In this document: piece by piece, positions 1-8,757 of the stretch
How the letters are laid out: every line of letters begins with the position of its first letter
Numbering within the stretch: the stretch's first letter is position 1
Source of the DNA: Nitrospira_D sp019636945
GTDB lineage: Bacteria; Nitrospirota; Nitrospiria; Nitrospirales; Nitrospiraceae
Assembly (NCBI RefSeq): GCF_047338595.1
Contig: NZ_JBLFBO010000009.1
Location: 62,001-126,000 of the forward strand
Length of the DNA stretch: 64,000 nucleotides
Direction: 5' to 3'
Made by a program: the position numbers and the translations under genes
Notes under the pieces: generated by a model
What the model saw: the letters and a program-made list of their open reading frames with translations, nothing else
Told to the model about the DNA's origin: nothing
Databases searched by the model: none

Positions 1-1513
1 TCTGGTCGATCTGGCGATTAGCCACTAAGATCGGCCGGCAAGGTTGTGTCCCCTCCGTCACGGCAAAGGCGGACATGCCCAGTCCATCGACCGAGGCGCC
101 CTTGGCATCGGTCACGGAGAGCGCCACTTCGATCTCAGGAAACGACGCCGCATTGACCGTGGCCTTGAGCTTGGTGACGCGTTTAGTCTCTGCTTGGGCC
201 TGCGTATCATCAAGCACCAGAAGCCTCTGATTGCCCTTCAATGGTTCTGGAGTGACCTCAGCCAAAATTTCTCCATCGATCGTAAAGAGGGAGCCCGTCG
301 TTAACAAGGACGGCTCCGCGGTCTCTGCAGAAGGCGCAGATGCGGCCGTTGTCGGATGTGGGGTTGGGACCTTCTTTCCAAAGATGACCTTTCGCGCATC
401 AAACTCCCCGCTAGGACGAGGTTGCACACGGATGATGGGGACCCGAACAGGATAGGATGACAACGGAGCCGCCAATAGCGCCTTTGCTCCTTGGGGAGGC
501 CCAAACAACACTTGTACTTGATGGCCAACGACATCTTCCACGGGCCAGGAACTCTTCACGAGCTCCACTACACGGGGGGAACCGCCCCCGAGGCGAGGGT
601 TCAGAAAAGCGGTCACCGAAAATTCAATTTTGGGTCTATCATAATTAGTAAGCAGCGGTAACTTGTTCACATCCCCATTTTCCACAGCCATGGAGGCGAG
701 CGACACCAGCACCTTGGAAGGATCGCCCTCAATGGTGACGACGGGGATCTGAGGCGGGACAGGCAACTCAGCCTTTTCAAGATTGGTCATCTTGCCGGCG
801 ATTGCACTGGTGATCGTCTTTGCGGCGTCATTCACGAGCGAAGCCGGATCGACATCCTCAACAGCGGTCACGGTCTTCTTCCCCGTCTCCGCCTGTTCTG
901 GAACGTTCGTTGTCTGTTCGCTTGCTTCCTTCTTTTGAATCGCCTTGACCATGGCGGTGAGTTTGGCCTCATCAATGGAAAACTCGTGTGGACGAGGACG
1001 GTAGAGCCGATCTGCGTTCATCCGCGAAGGCATGGGCATTTCCCGGACCGTGGCGGCAATCCCCGCTGCCCCGAGCATAGCTACTAGCAACTCAGCTCGA
1101 TCCCGCAGTGTTCCGGCCCCTGCCCGTAAGGTGCCGTTCACGCCCCACCTCGAAGCGTAACGTCCATCATCCCTGTCGTAAAACGATGGCAACACAGCGA
1201 TGTGATCGCGAACAAACTCGGCAATGCGCGTCACATCTTTCGTGGCAACGACCTCCTCGGCCCGTGCCTGAAGATGATCGGAGCTTGATCGAATTAAGTC
1301 CCGCAGTTGGGCGAGCGTAGGAGGGTCAACAAGGGACAGATCCGGTTCGGGATTGCTTTTATTGCAACCGAGAAATGATAGGCTCATCGGGGACGTTAGG
1401 CAGAGTGCGCCTACCAGTCGAAAGACCTCTCGACGAGAAAGAGTCAGCGTTGTGCTTGATAGAATTGCTTCCGGCTGATCTGGAATATGTTCCGATAGGT
1501 GACAGTTCAACAT
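1..1513 (-). CDS. Tat-type lipoprotein with transglutaminase-like region (3' partial)
   Basis: The reading frame is open from an ATG at 1513 to the left edge, so the C-terminus lies outside the window (504 codons seen). The N-terminus has a twin-arginine-like motif (SRREVF, residues 26-31), a hydrophobic stretch and a lipobox ending LSFLGC with Cys50, so Tat export and lipid anchoring are likely. Residues about 95-160 (EFVRDHIAV, then GTLRDRAELLVAMLGAAGI) resemble the core of bacterial transglutaminase-like domains, but the usual catalytic Cys before the helix is not visible, so it may be non-catalytic. A Thr/Gln/Glu-rich linker and beta-rich segments follow. A GGAG lies about 10 nt before the ATG. 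The substrate is unknown. The family assignment is inferred from motif resemblance only. Confidence 0.7.
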   Translation of the reverse strand, partial: MLNCHLSEHIPDQPEAILSSTTLTLSRREVFRLVGALCLTSPMSLSFLGCNKSNPEPDLSLVDPPTLAQLRDLIRSSSDHLQARAEEVVATKDVTRIAEFVRDHIAVLPSFYDRDDGRYASRWGVNGTLRAGAGTLRDRAELLVAMLGAAGIAATVREMPMPSRMNADRLYRPRPHEFSIDEAKLTAMVKAIQKKEASEQTTNVPEQAETGKKTVTAVEDVDPASLVNDAAKTITSAIAGKMTNLEKAELPVPPQIPVVTIEGDPSKVLVSLASMAVENGDVNKLPLLTNYDRPKIEFSVTAFLNPRLGGGSPRVVELVKSSWPVEDVVGHQVQVLFGPPQGAKALLAAPLSSYPVRVPIIRVQPRPSGEFDARKVIFGKKVPTPHPTTAASAPSAETAEPSLLTTGSLFTIDGEILAEVTPEPLKGNQRLLVLDDTQAQAETKRVTKLKATVNAASFPEIEVALSVTDAKGASVDGLGMSAFAVTEGTQPCRPILVANRQIDQ

Positions 1514-1611
1514 GATTCCATCACTCCATTTGAGTGAACCATAGCAGACATCGTGTCAGTGCGTGACCTCTCAATGACTCGATGAAAAGCACTTGCCGTC
1601 GTCCTCAAGTA

Positions 1612-2178
1612 TCATTTCCGATTGAACCTAATGCTCTGAATGATTTTACGCAATGCTTTCTCAATGGTGGGAAATTCCTCTTGAGTCGAATTGAAGCTGA
1701 TCCTGAGGAGTCGCCCTTGCCGTGACGTCATCAACGCGATGTCATGGAACTTGATATCGGTCCCCTCGCCATCGGATCCATGATATGTGCATTCCAACGA
1801 TATCCACGGTTGCCCTTGCAAAGTGATGATCTCGCGCTGTTTCCATACGAATCCTGACCCAGTACGCTCAATCTGTGACTCAATGGCGGGTTTGGCTTCT
1901 TTTAATTGATCGATCCGTATGGCAGTTTCATATAAATCGTAGCCAATGGTGGTGGTCCGTGCCTCGTTTCCCACCGCATACTTAGGCGGTCGACTGGTCT
2001 GATAGAGAAGGGCGATTTCCTCTGCGGTGAGAGGCGAGAATTCCTTCGGCGCATCGAAGGACAGTCCAGCTTCAGCCAGCGACACCGTGGCCGCTGTCGC
2101 CACTTCGTAAAGAGCGAGGGAGAGCACTAAACAAATGAGCACCCAAACCTGCATTCTATTTAAACTTAAGCGAATCAT
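1612..2178 (-). CDS. secreted hypothetical protein, PsbP/DcrB-like size and pattern
   Basis: This 188-residue protein starts with an uncleaved or cleavable signal segment (residues 9-29, ending VATA). The body has alternating beta strands and ends in a helix (EKALRKIIQSIRF). That layout is seen in small periplasmic PsbP/DcrB (DUF1795-like) proteins, which also end in a conserved helix containing 'SI'. No catalytic motif is visible. It lies 27 bp downstream of the beta-trefoil gene on the same strand and may be co-transcribed with it. The function is unknown and the fold assignment is tentative. Confidence 0.6.
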   Translation of the reverse strand: MIRLSLNRMQVWVLICLVLSLALYEVATAATVSLAEAGLSFDAPKEFSPLTAEEIALLYQTSRPPKYAVGNEARTTTIGYDLYETAIRIDQLKEAKPAIESQIERTGSGFVWKQREIITLQGQPWISLECTYHGSDGEGTDIKFHDIALMTSRQGRLLRISFNSTQEEFPTIEKALRKIIQSIRFNRK

Positions 2179-2205
2179 GACAATATTCCCTTTGGTTCCC
2201 CTAAG

Positions 2206-3201
2206 TTAAGGTTGCACGCTGACAAACTTGCCTTTGTCATGCGTCTTTAGTGCGACTCTGCCGTCCGGCAAATTCACAAGAAAGAACTTTTCCCAGTTGC
2301 CGATGCTGATGCGATTTGCTTGACACACTGAATCGCCACCATTTTCGGCACAGAGGAAATGGCCGCCAATTGTCTGAAAACTCACTGTCCCATCGTTATT
2401 GTCGATTAAAGTCCATGTTTCCCACTCTTTAACCCACGGGCGATTTGCATATACACCTTGCCCGCCCCCCTGTTGTGCTGAGAAGCATCCCATATGGGAC
2501 AGTAGAGCTACCTTGTTACCCTCTCCGAGTTGTCCGAGATGGAAGGTTTCCCATGGGCCGACTTGGTTTCTATCAGCGACGACCGCTCCATGCTCATTCG
2601 GGTCTGGCTCTGGCTTCAAGATATCCATGACCACGCCAAAAGTACCCGCTATTGCCCATCCCAAAGGTGTACCCGACTCAATGGCTGCCAAAATGCTTGC
2701 AACGGCGCCGATGTTCAAAGCCATAGACAGTGCAGGTATCTTCGTCGATGCAAATATCATAAAATCGATAATGGTACGGCCTTTCACTGCGAGACGTGCT
2801 GCATTGATGAGGTCACCGTAAATCTTACCAATCCGAGGAGTTACGATAAGTCCTAGCGTGCCGATAACTCCATTTATATCTACTCCATTGTGCCCACCTA
2901 GTTTGTTCATTTCTTTGATGATAGGTATTGCAGCGAGCAATGCCGCGCTGATCGTACCGAACACCGCTGCTGCCGGTGGCACCGCTGCCGCCGCCACGGC
3001 AAATGACCCGCCACCAGCCTTCAACACATCTTCCAGTGCTTCAGTCTGTTCGTTGTTTAGGCTGACATACCACACCGGTAAATTATCCACATTCAAAATC
3101 CCGTCCCGCTTTGGATCGATGACCACTTTCTCGAGTACCTGCACCTCAATTGTTGTACCGCCCTTACCAGGGAACCCCGCTCCGATTTTGAGATTACCCA
3201 T
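2206..3201 (-). CDS. protein with hydrophobic N-terminal half and C-terminal fascin-like beta-trefoil
   Basis: The start is placed at 3201 (MGNLKIG, 331 aa). A GGAGGT lies 5 nt before this ATG, and the ATG four codons upstream (3213) is actually part of that ribosome-binding site. There is no signal peptide. Residues about 65-185 are Ala/Gly/Ile-rich with several membrane-compatible stretches. The C-terminal ~125 residues contain repeated segments of the type 'G-x-VALLSHMG', 'VSFQTIGGHFLCAENGG' and 'VALKTHDKGKFVSVQP', typical of fascin/actin-crosslinking beta-trefoils that bind ligands or carbohydrates. A hydrophobic, possibly pore-forming part joined to a trefoil recalls toxin-like or lectin-like proteins, but that is inference. 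A secreted target is not established. Confidence 0.65.
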   Translation of the reverse strand: MGNLKIGAGFPGKGGTTIEVQVLEKVVIDPKRDGILNVDNLPVWYVSLNNEQTEALEDVLKAGGGSFAVAAAAVPPAAAVFGTISAALLAAIPIIKEMNKLGGHNGVDINGVIGTLGLIVTPRIGKIYGDLINAARLAVKGRTIIDFMIFASTKIPALSMALNIGAVASILAAIESGTPLGWAIAGTFGVVMDILKPEPDPNEHGAVVADRNQVGPWETFHLGQLGEGNKVALLSHMGCFSAQQGGGQGVYANRPWVKEWETWTLIDNNDGTVSFQTIGGHFLCAENGGDSVCQANRISIGNWEKFFLVNLPDGRVALKTHDKGKFVSVQP

Positions 3202-3322
3202 AAAGACCTCCATAGGATTGATACGCGGCGAGCGTCGCCAGAATGGCTACCAGCCTCCGACGTCGGTGATGTTCGTGCTCATCTTCAGCCTGCGACGAGC
3301 GTTGACACTGGAGCGATATTCA

Positions 3323-3817
3323 TCACGGCACCCTTGTGACGAGTTGATCGCCTGTGCTCTCTATTGTGGAAAACGTCAGATCAATAACCTTCTGCTCGAC
3401 GGCCCATAGTCGTTCGATAATCGCAGTGGCTCTGGCTCGGACCGCTGCGTCCTTATCCTCCATGGCCTCAAAGACTGGGCCGAGCAGGAGATGAATGTGT
3501 TCAGCATCCCAATAATCCAAGGCTAGCAACCTGGTCTCCGGATCAGAAGAGGCGAGATCCTTGAGGACTAACTCCAGCACGCGTGGTACTTTTTGCTCGA
3601 TCTTGCTGTCGCCGTGGTCCAATTCCGTAGCTTGAGTAATCGATATGTTGGTGGGTGATACTTCCAACCCCTGATCGGCACTGCTTTCCGATGTGGTGTG
3701 GCCATAGGCGATAAGGACCAAGAAGACGGCACCCGCCGCTCTCAGGAGCATCCGTCCAGTCAATGGCAGACATCGGGCGAAGACGCTCCATGACCTCATT
3801 AGAATAGGAAGTTCCAT
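3323..3817 (-). CDS. membrane-anchored HEAT-like repeat protein
   Basis: This 164-residue protein has one N-terminal membrane segment (about residues 25-40, AAGAVFLVLIAYG) and an exported remainder. Residues 85-150 form two helical hairpins (DPETRLLALDYWDAEHIHLL, then KDAAVRARATAIIERLW) with the spacing of HEAT repeats, which usually mediate protein contacts. The purine-rich AAGGGAAATACAGG before 3817 supports this start. The gene lies between the trefoil protein and a BTAD regulator, and an imperfect dyad at 3884-3899 lies 67 bp upstream of its start. No enzyme motif is seen. Confidence 0.6.
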   Translation of the reverse strand: MELPILMRSWSVFARCLPLTGRMLLRAAGAVFLVLIAYGHTTSESSADQGLEVSPTNISITQATELDHGDSKIEQKVPRVLELVLKDLASSDPETRLLALDYWDAEHIHLLLGPVFEAMEDKDAAVRARATAIIERLWAVEQKVIDLTFSTIESTGDQLVTRVP

Positions 3818-3883
3818 CCTGTATTTCCCTTCGAGAGCTTCGGAAGCGGTAGAAGAGTACGGTGGGAACTTATGATAGATGGG

Positions 3884-3899
3884 GTTACAGATCCGTTAC
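3884..3899. promoter_or_regulatory. imperfect 16-bp dyad centred on GATC
   Basis: GTTACAGATCCGTTAC matches its own reverse complement at 12 of 16 positions. A close relative (GTTACAGATCTGTGAC) lies at 14618-14633. Each lies just beyond the 3' end of a BTAD regulator and upstream of the next minus-strand gene. It may be an operator for these regulators. No binding data exist. Confidence 0.35.
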
Positions 3900-3985
3900 C
3901 GATGGCACGATTATGGGGCTACAGGAAAACTTTTATGGGGAAGCTGTGGGAAAGACTGCATAATTCGAAGGGTGGCAGAAGTGAT

Positions 3986-6900
3986 TTACCTCTTAATGAT
4001 GTTGTGATAGAGAGAAACAGTTTCTGGGGTCGGAGGGACACCAAGTTTGGCATGTAATGCGTTGCTAAATCGCTGATAGACACCGATCGCCTCGGATCGA
4101 CGTCCCAATCGTACATATGTCGTCATCACACGCCGACATATCACTTCAGCTGTCGGTTCTACTTCAAGCGCGCAGAGGTATCGATGAGCAGCTTCCCCGA
4201 CTTTCCCTTTTCCCTCTAAGAGTGAACCAAGTTGTTCGGTGAGCGTGAGAAACTGTGCTCGTAATTGTTCACGTATCGGCAAGACCCAGACAGCCGTCTC
4301 GCCGTGCAAAAAATGTCCTCGATACAGGGCGAGCGTGTGCTCGATGGTCGCGGCGTCTGTACGATCAATGTCCCGAGCCAGGCGTTGAAACGCCATGTGG
4401 TCTAGCGACACCAGCGATGGATCAAGCGAGATGTGGCGATCGGCAAGCTGCACGGCGTCCTCATGGCGCAGAAGTTTCCGAAGGCGATGCAGCGTGGTCC
4501 GAAAGGCCTGCTCAGCGGCTTCGCCATCGGCCTCGGGCCATAGGGCCTCCTCGATGAGATCCTGATGGAGACCTTGCTCTCCGACGGTACAAAGGTACTT
4601 CAAGAGTTCGAGAGGCTTACGTTGAGTTTTTCCTAACATGGTTATCGGAACGTCAGCCATCACCAGCTCGAACCTTCCCAAGGTCGTGATCGTGATGGGG
4701 TACGGCCAGCGGGTCAGGGCGGCAGATGGGGCACGCAAGTTTCGACGCTGAATGACGCTCCGCACATACTCGACTTCGATGCCCGCTTCCAAGGCATGCG
4801 CCATCAGGTCGGCCATCACCTTGGGCCGCCACCAGTAATCTAAACAAAGGTAATCGTTCTCGCGAGCAATTCTAAGTCCTTTTTGCATCGTCTCATTGGC
4901 TTGATCGATGTGTCTTTCCTTTAGTTCAAGGGAGGCTTTCGCCAACAGACAAAGAACTTCGGTGAATACACTACGCATGATCCGCGCATATTCAAGTGCT
5001 GCGTCCAGTTGTTCTGTAGCCTTTGCCGTCTCACCTAATTCAATCAGTACCTTAGCCAATCCTATCCGACTCGTTGCCGTCAAGAAGGGCACACATAAGT
5101 CAACGGTGTTGGCAACGACTCCTTCAGCATGTTTTCGTGCAGAGCCCAGGTCATTCCCTAGAAAAGCAATGCCGGCTTGATAGAAGCTACACTGCCCCAG
5201 CGCAAGTCGTTGGTGAGGCTGAATGGCAGCCAGTATTAAATCTACAGCTTTCTTCGCTTCTAGGTCATTCCCAGCCGCCAAGGCATCGTGGGCTTGCTGC
5301 CCCCAAATCATTGGTTTGAAGATGTGAATGCCGGATTGTTCTGCAATGGCCAATGCTTCCTGAATCTTTAGGCCCGCATTCTTTTCGTACCTGGTACACC
5401 ATACATAGGTAGCCTCCTTGGCTTTCCAGTCGAGTTGCAGGAAAGGTGGGAGGGTAACGGTATCAAGACGCGCATTAAGATACTCCATAATTTGGCGAAC
5501 TCTTCTGAACTCTCCCATCCAAAGCAGGAGTATTATGAAGGCAATGGCCACACTGAGACACTTCTGCGGATCCTCAATTGATCTCAGGGTTTGCTCTATA
5601 GAACTTTCCAGTTTTATCAATAAAGGATGGTGCGGGCAGGCCAACATCAGCCCTTGGAGATTCGCGAGAACAGTTGCCTCAACACTCGACGAAGGGAACC
5701 CGCCGTTTTGACAAAGAAGGCCTTCAAGCCGATCACCCCACGCGATTGCGGGCGCCATGTTATCCGCTCCGCAGTAGTAGGACTGGATGATACCGCTGCA
5801 GGAAAGGAATAACCCTGGGATGTCTTGATTGTGCTCAAACTGCTGGTAGGCAGACTCCAAATCTTTCCGTGCCGTGACAGGATCAAACACCAATCGACTG
5901 ATTCCCAACCAATAGAGCAGCCAGGGGCGTTTGTCGCGTTCTGCCTCCTGAATCAACCCGATGTATCGTTGTAGCGTTGAATTCCGTCCTTGAGAGAGCA
6001 ACTTTTCGGCACTCCCGTAGATCACTCGGCTTAGGTCATCCCAGGAGTTCGTCTCTGCGTAGAGGGTGACTGCAGTATCTAACTGTCCCGTTCGCTCCGC
6101 TACCGCTGCTGTGGTACGCCTAAGATCGAGTAGTTCATATTCGCTGTACTGTTGCAGACATTGATTGACGAGGAATTCACGAAAGAGGTCATGATAGTGA
6201 TAGGTCACTTGTGTTTCGGCGCGACGGTCCACAAAGAGTCCGCGCTGATACAGCTCGCGGAGAACCTGATCCGCGCCAGATTCGCCACTCAGCTCCTCGG
6301 CCATAGGACCTGTCATCCACAGAAGTAGAGCTGTGCGCAGCAACACCGTTTTGGTCCGGCTCTCCAGCTGTGCAAAGACCTGTTGGGCGAAGTAGGCAAA
6401 GAAACCAGAGTGGGTCTCTGAAACATTCGTAGTTGTCCAGGACTCCCCTGTCTTCCTCCGTTCCAATATCAGGACTGTTCCGGCAACCCAGCCTTTTGTC
6501 TGGGTGTGTATCGTGTGGAGAGCGGTCTGGTCGAGGCCAGGCACCGAGGCAGCGATCGTCCGAGTCTCTTCAAGGGTTAACTGCAGATCGTCCCAACGAA
6601 TATGCCCGACGGGAACCTGGGTCAGACCTTGTGCCCAATGGGCAGGTGCATCTTCGCGACTGATGACGATGAGCGTTGCACCAACTGGAAACTCGGTCAG
6701 CGCGATGGGCAGTATCGCATGGAGCGCTGCATTGGCTGGGAGCTCTTGAAAGTTGTCCAGAACTACCGTGGCAGGGAGTGGCACCTTGGCCCACAGCTCC
6801 CGCAGGAATCGCCTCGTAAACCCCGGTACATCCGCCATGAATTCAGGCGTCAACGCGGGCAACCTCAGTCGCTTCCTTCCCGCCGCACCTTGAGCAACCT

Positions 6901-7150
6901 GTGCGAGGTAATGGAAAAAAGTGGCGAGGTCCGCGTCACCTGGATCGACGTGATACCACAGCGTCCGGGTCTTGTGTTCGGCGAGATAGCTTGCAATGAG
7001 GGAGGTCTTCCCGGCTCCTGGAGGTCCCGCAACCCAGATCAACTTATGATGGCGATGATGCTTATTGAGTAAAGTAAAGAGCCGCTCACGTCGTGTAATG
7101 GCATACAGTCGTGGTGGTGTGAGCTTGGCTAATGTGGTCCGATGTGGCAT
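3986..7150 (-). CDS. STAND ATPase / BTAD-domain transcriptional regulator (copy 1)
   Basis: This 1054-residue MalT-like regulator has a Walker A motif (GPPGAGKTS, residues 42-50) and a Walker B-like TVVLDNFQE near residue 150. A winged-helix/TPR helical region runs through the middle. The C-terminus has a SARP-type DNA-binding winged helix (LGRFELVMADVPITMLG to FRTTLHRLRKLL) followed by a bacterial transcriptional activation domain of TPR type. Proteins of this build bind ATP plus an unknown inducer and activate a nearby operon. It lies downstream of the pilus operon and is about as long as its paralogue at 14711. Parts of the two genes are nearly identical in DNA (4409-4834 and 6996-7138). 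Control of the pilus genes is inferred from position. Confidence 0.85.
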   Translation of the reverse strand: MPHRTTLAKLTPPRLYAITRRERLFTLLNKHHRHHKLIWVAGPPGAGKTSLIASYLAEHKTRTLWYHVDPGDADLATFFHYLAQVAQGAAGRKRLRLPALTPEFMADVPGFTRRFLRELWAKVPLPATVVLDNFQELPANAALHAILPIALTEFPVGATLIVISREDAPAHWAQGLTQVPVGHIRWDDLQLTLEETRTIAASVPGLDQTALHTIHTQTKGWVAGTVLILERRKTGESWTTTNVSETHSGFFAYFAQQVFAQLESRTKTVLLRTALLLWMTGPMAEELSGESGADQVLRELYQRGLFVDRRAETQVTYHYHDLFREFLVNQCLQQYSEYELLDLRRTTAAVAERTGQLDTAVTLYAETNSWDDLSRVIYGSAEKLLSQGRNSTLQRYIGLIQEAERDKRPWLLYWLGISRLVFDPVTARKDLESAYQQFEHNQDIPGLFLSCSGIIQSYYCGADNMAPAIAWGDRLEGLLCQNGGFPSSSVEATVLANLQGLMLACPHHPLLIKLESSIEQTLRSIEDPQKCLSVAIAFIILLLWMGEFRRVRQIMEYLNARLDTVTLPPFLQLDWKAKEATYVWCTRYEKNAGLKIQEALAIAEQSGIHIFKPMIWGQQAHDALAAGNDLEAKKAVDLILAAIQPHQRLALGQCSFYQAGIAFLGNDLGSARKHAEGVVANTVDLCVPFLTATSRIGLAKVLIELGETAKATEQLDAALEYARIMRSVFTEVLCLLAKASLELKERHIDQANETMQKGLRIARENDYLCLDYWWRPKVMADLMAHALEAGIEVEYVRSVIQRRNLRAPSAALTRWPYPITITTLGRFELVMADVPITMLGKTQRKPLELLKYLCTVGEQGLHQDLIEEALWPEADGEAAEQAFRTTLHRLRKLLRHEDAVQLADRHISLDPSLVSLDHMAFQRLARDIDRTDAATIEHTLALYRGHFLHGETAVWVLPIREQLRAQFLTLTEQLGSLLEGKGKVGEAAHRYLCALEVEPTAEVICRRVMTTYVRLGRRSEAIGVYQRFSNALHAKLGVPPTPETVSLYHNIIKR
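4409..4834. repeat. 426-bp near-identical tract shared by the two BTAD regulators (copy A)
   Basis: Matches 15134-15559 with a single difference noticed by eye (G at 4811, A at 15536). It encodes the SARP-like DNA-binding segment and flanking residues. The sequence on both sides is clearly diverged. Confidence 0.9.
6996..7138. repeat. 143-bp identical tract shared by the two BTAD regulators (copy A)
   Basis: Matches 17724-17866 without visible differences. It covers the N-terminal coding part including the Walker A motif. The flanks diverge. Confidence 0.88.
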
Positions 7151-7459
7151 GTTGGGTAGCGTGCTCTTTCCTAAACCTGCGACTTCGATATCCTCTGGGC
7201 AAAGCTACGTCTGTGGTTTGCTGAGACCTTGATTCAAATCACGACAAATCTCTCCAACAATGTACGGAAATTCACAGATGAGCGTGGGTCAGAGTGTATG
7301 GCAAACGAGAATCGCTGCGCAAGCAGGACGATAAAGATAGCTGCAAGCAGGGTACGTCTAAGACAACTCAACGCACTGTTGACATGCTGGGACCTTGTGC
7401 CTCGTGGCTAATAGGGACGGCACGCAAGAGGCGTTCCTTACCGGAAGGGTAGTAGAAAC
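7151..7459. other. intergenic region before regulator copy 1
   Basis: No gene is seen in these 309 bases. They should hold the 3' end signals of the pilus operon and any separate promoter of the regulator. A weak inverted repeat (TTGTGCC ... GGCACGCAA, about 7393-7424) could be a terminator stem but lacks a T-run. Confidence 0.4.
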
Positions 7460-7972
7460 TTAAAAGTGGATGGTGACCAAGGTCACATCACCGTAGCTAC
7501 CGGATGGCAGATGCACTGAGGAGGCTGGGATCGCGCCGTAGACCGTGATGGGTTGCGGTTGGTTGGTACCAATTCCACGGACACCTGAACCGGTGGGGTA
7601 ACTATTCGCGTAGCCGCGATCCCCCCATTCGATACTGAGTCCAGCATCTTGATACAGTCGGTACGACAGTTTGTGATGTGGGTTTGGTCCGGCCAGCTGA
7701 CGCGCCTGAGTCGACGGATCGAAGTGCCCACCTGCGTTAAGCACCACGTGATACTCGATCCCTTTTGCGCATGTCACGTTGATGGCTCCCTTGCCAGTGA
7801 CCGCCTGAGAGGACCAGGTGCCGAACTCAATGCCATGGGCCGACACAGCGCACTGCGGCAACACCGTTACATGCACCGGCAAGGTCGTGGTCACACTCCC
7901 GGCATATCCAACATCGATGATGATTCCCCATCCCACAACCACACCGACCGCAAGAGATAACCATAGGCGCAT
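7460..7972 (-). CDS. spore-coat-U domain pilin, last gene of the pilus operon
   Basis: This 170-residue secreted subunit has a signal peptide to about residue 24 (VGYAG). The SCPU-type core follows, with Cys residues in QCAVSAHGIEFG and INVTCAKG that presumably form the disulfide, then LSYRLYQDAG, IEWGDRGYANSYPTG and a final beta strand (GDVTLVTIHF). GGGAGGG upstream of 7972 supports the start. In Csu-type systems such subunits join by donor-strand exchange into a thin adhesive pilus. A 221-bp gap separates it from the next subunit, so it may be partly independently expressed. Confidence 0.85.
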   Translation of the reverse strand: MRLWLSLAVGVVVGWGIIIDVGYAGSVTTTLPVHVTVLPQCAVSAHGIEFGTWSSQAVTGKGAINVTCAKGIEYHVVLNAGGHFDPSTQARQLAGPNPHHKLSYRLYQDAGLSIEWGDRGYANSYPTGSGVRGIGTNQPQPITVYGAIPASSVHLPSGSYGDVTLVTIHF

Positions 7973-8193
7973 GGAGAGGCCCTCCCTCTCCCGCTCTATC
8001 GGCTGTCTCTTGGGAAGACTGAAGTACGACGATAGTAGGAAGTCACTCTTCGACTAACGGAACAGGCCTGCAAGGGGGTGATAGATTCCCCCGCGCAATC
8101 TGCGCAGGGCAATCTATCTCAATCGCGTAGGAGGCACCTCTGGCCGATTGTCATTGACACCACTCTCAAGACAGCAGAAATACCAGATGGACG

Positions 8194-8709
8194 CTAGAAG
8201 ATCACTGTCACTACTATGGTGTCGGTATACGTGCCGGGTACATTAGCCGTACTCGACAGGGTTTTTCCAAAGACAGTCAAAGGCTGTCCTGAACTGTTTC
8301 CTGTTCCCACGACGGCGGTGCCGTTTGGATACGTACTCGCAAATCCAGAATCTCCCCAGACCTGGGTATTTGCAGCATCCTTGTACAAATCATAAGCGAC
8401 GGAACCTCCCGCGTTGCTAGCTAAAAATCGGTGAGTGTTTCCCGCATGCAGGCCGCCGTCTAATGTCACCGTATAGGGAGTTCCAGAAGAGCAGGTGACA
8501 GTAATGGTACCCGTACCAGTAACATCGGCGGCAGAGGGGACGTTGCCAAAGTTGATAGATGTTGCTTGGACTTCGCACGCCCCTGCTGTAATGGTCAATG
8601 ACACGGGCAACGTCGTTGTGACAGTCGCCGCAAGAGCATTCGTTAGTGGGACGATACCAACCACGAGCGCAAAACCAATTAAGGCTATTTGCAACATTCT
8701 GCTTTTCAT
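8194..8709 (-). CDS. spore-coat-U domain pilin
   Basis: This 171-residue protein has a signal peptide ending near LAAT and an N-terminal strand VTTTLPVSLTITAG that could act as donor strand. The Cys pair is in ACEVQATSINFG and ITVTCSSG. The terminal strand is TYTDTIVVTVIF. AAGGAG lies 7 nt before the ATG. Together with the subunits at 9565 and 11235 it forms the most similar trio in the cluster and is probably a shaft subunit. It lies 48 bp after the chaperone gene. Confidence 0.88.
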   Translation of the reverse strand: MKSRMLQIALIGFALVVGIVPLTNALAATVTTTLPVSLTITAGACEVQATSINFGNVPSAADVTGTGTITVTCSSGTPYTVTLDGGLHAGNTHRFLASNAGGSVAYDLYKDAANTQVWGDSGFASTYPNGTAVVGTGNSSGQPLTVFGKTLSSTANVPGTYTDTIVVTVIF

Positions 8710-8757
8710 CTCTACGCTCCTTTCAATTCAAACGCGACCGCAATCATTGTGACTCTG

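Noticed and set aside
2858..3409. Plus-strand frame of 183 codons
   Set aside because: Antisense to the beta-trefoil protein, whose start is supported by a strong RBS.
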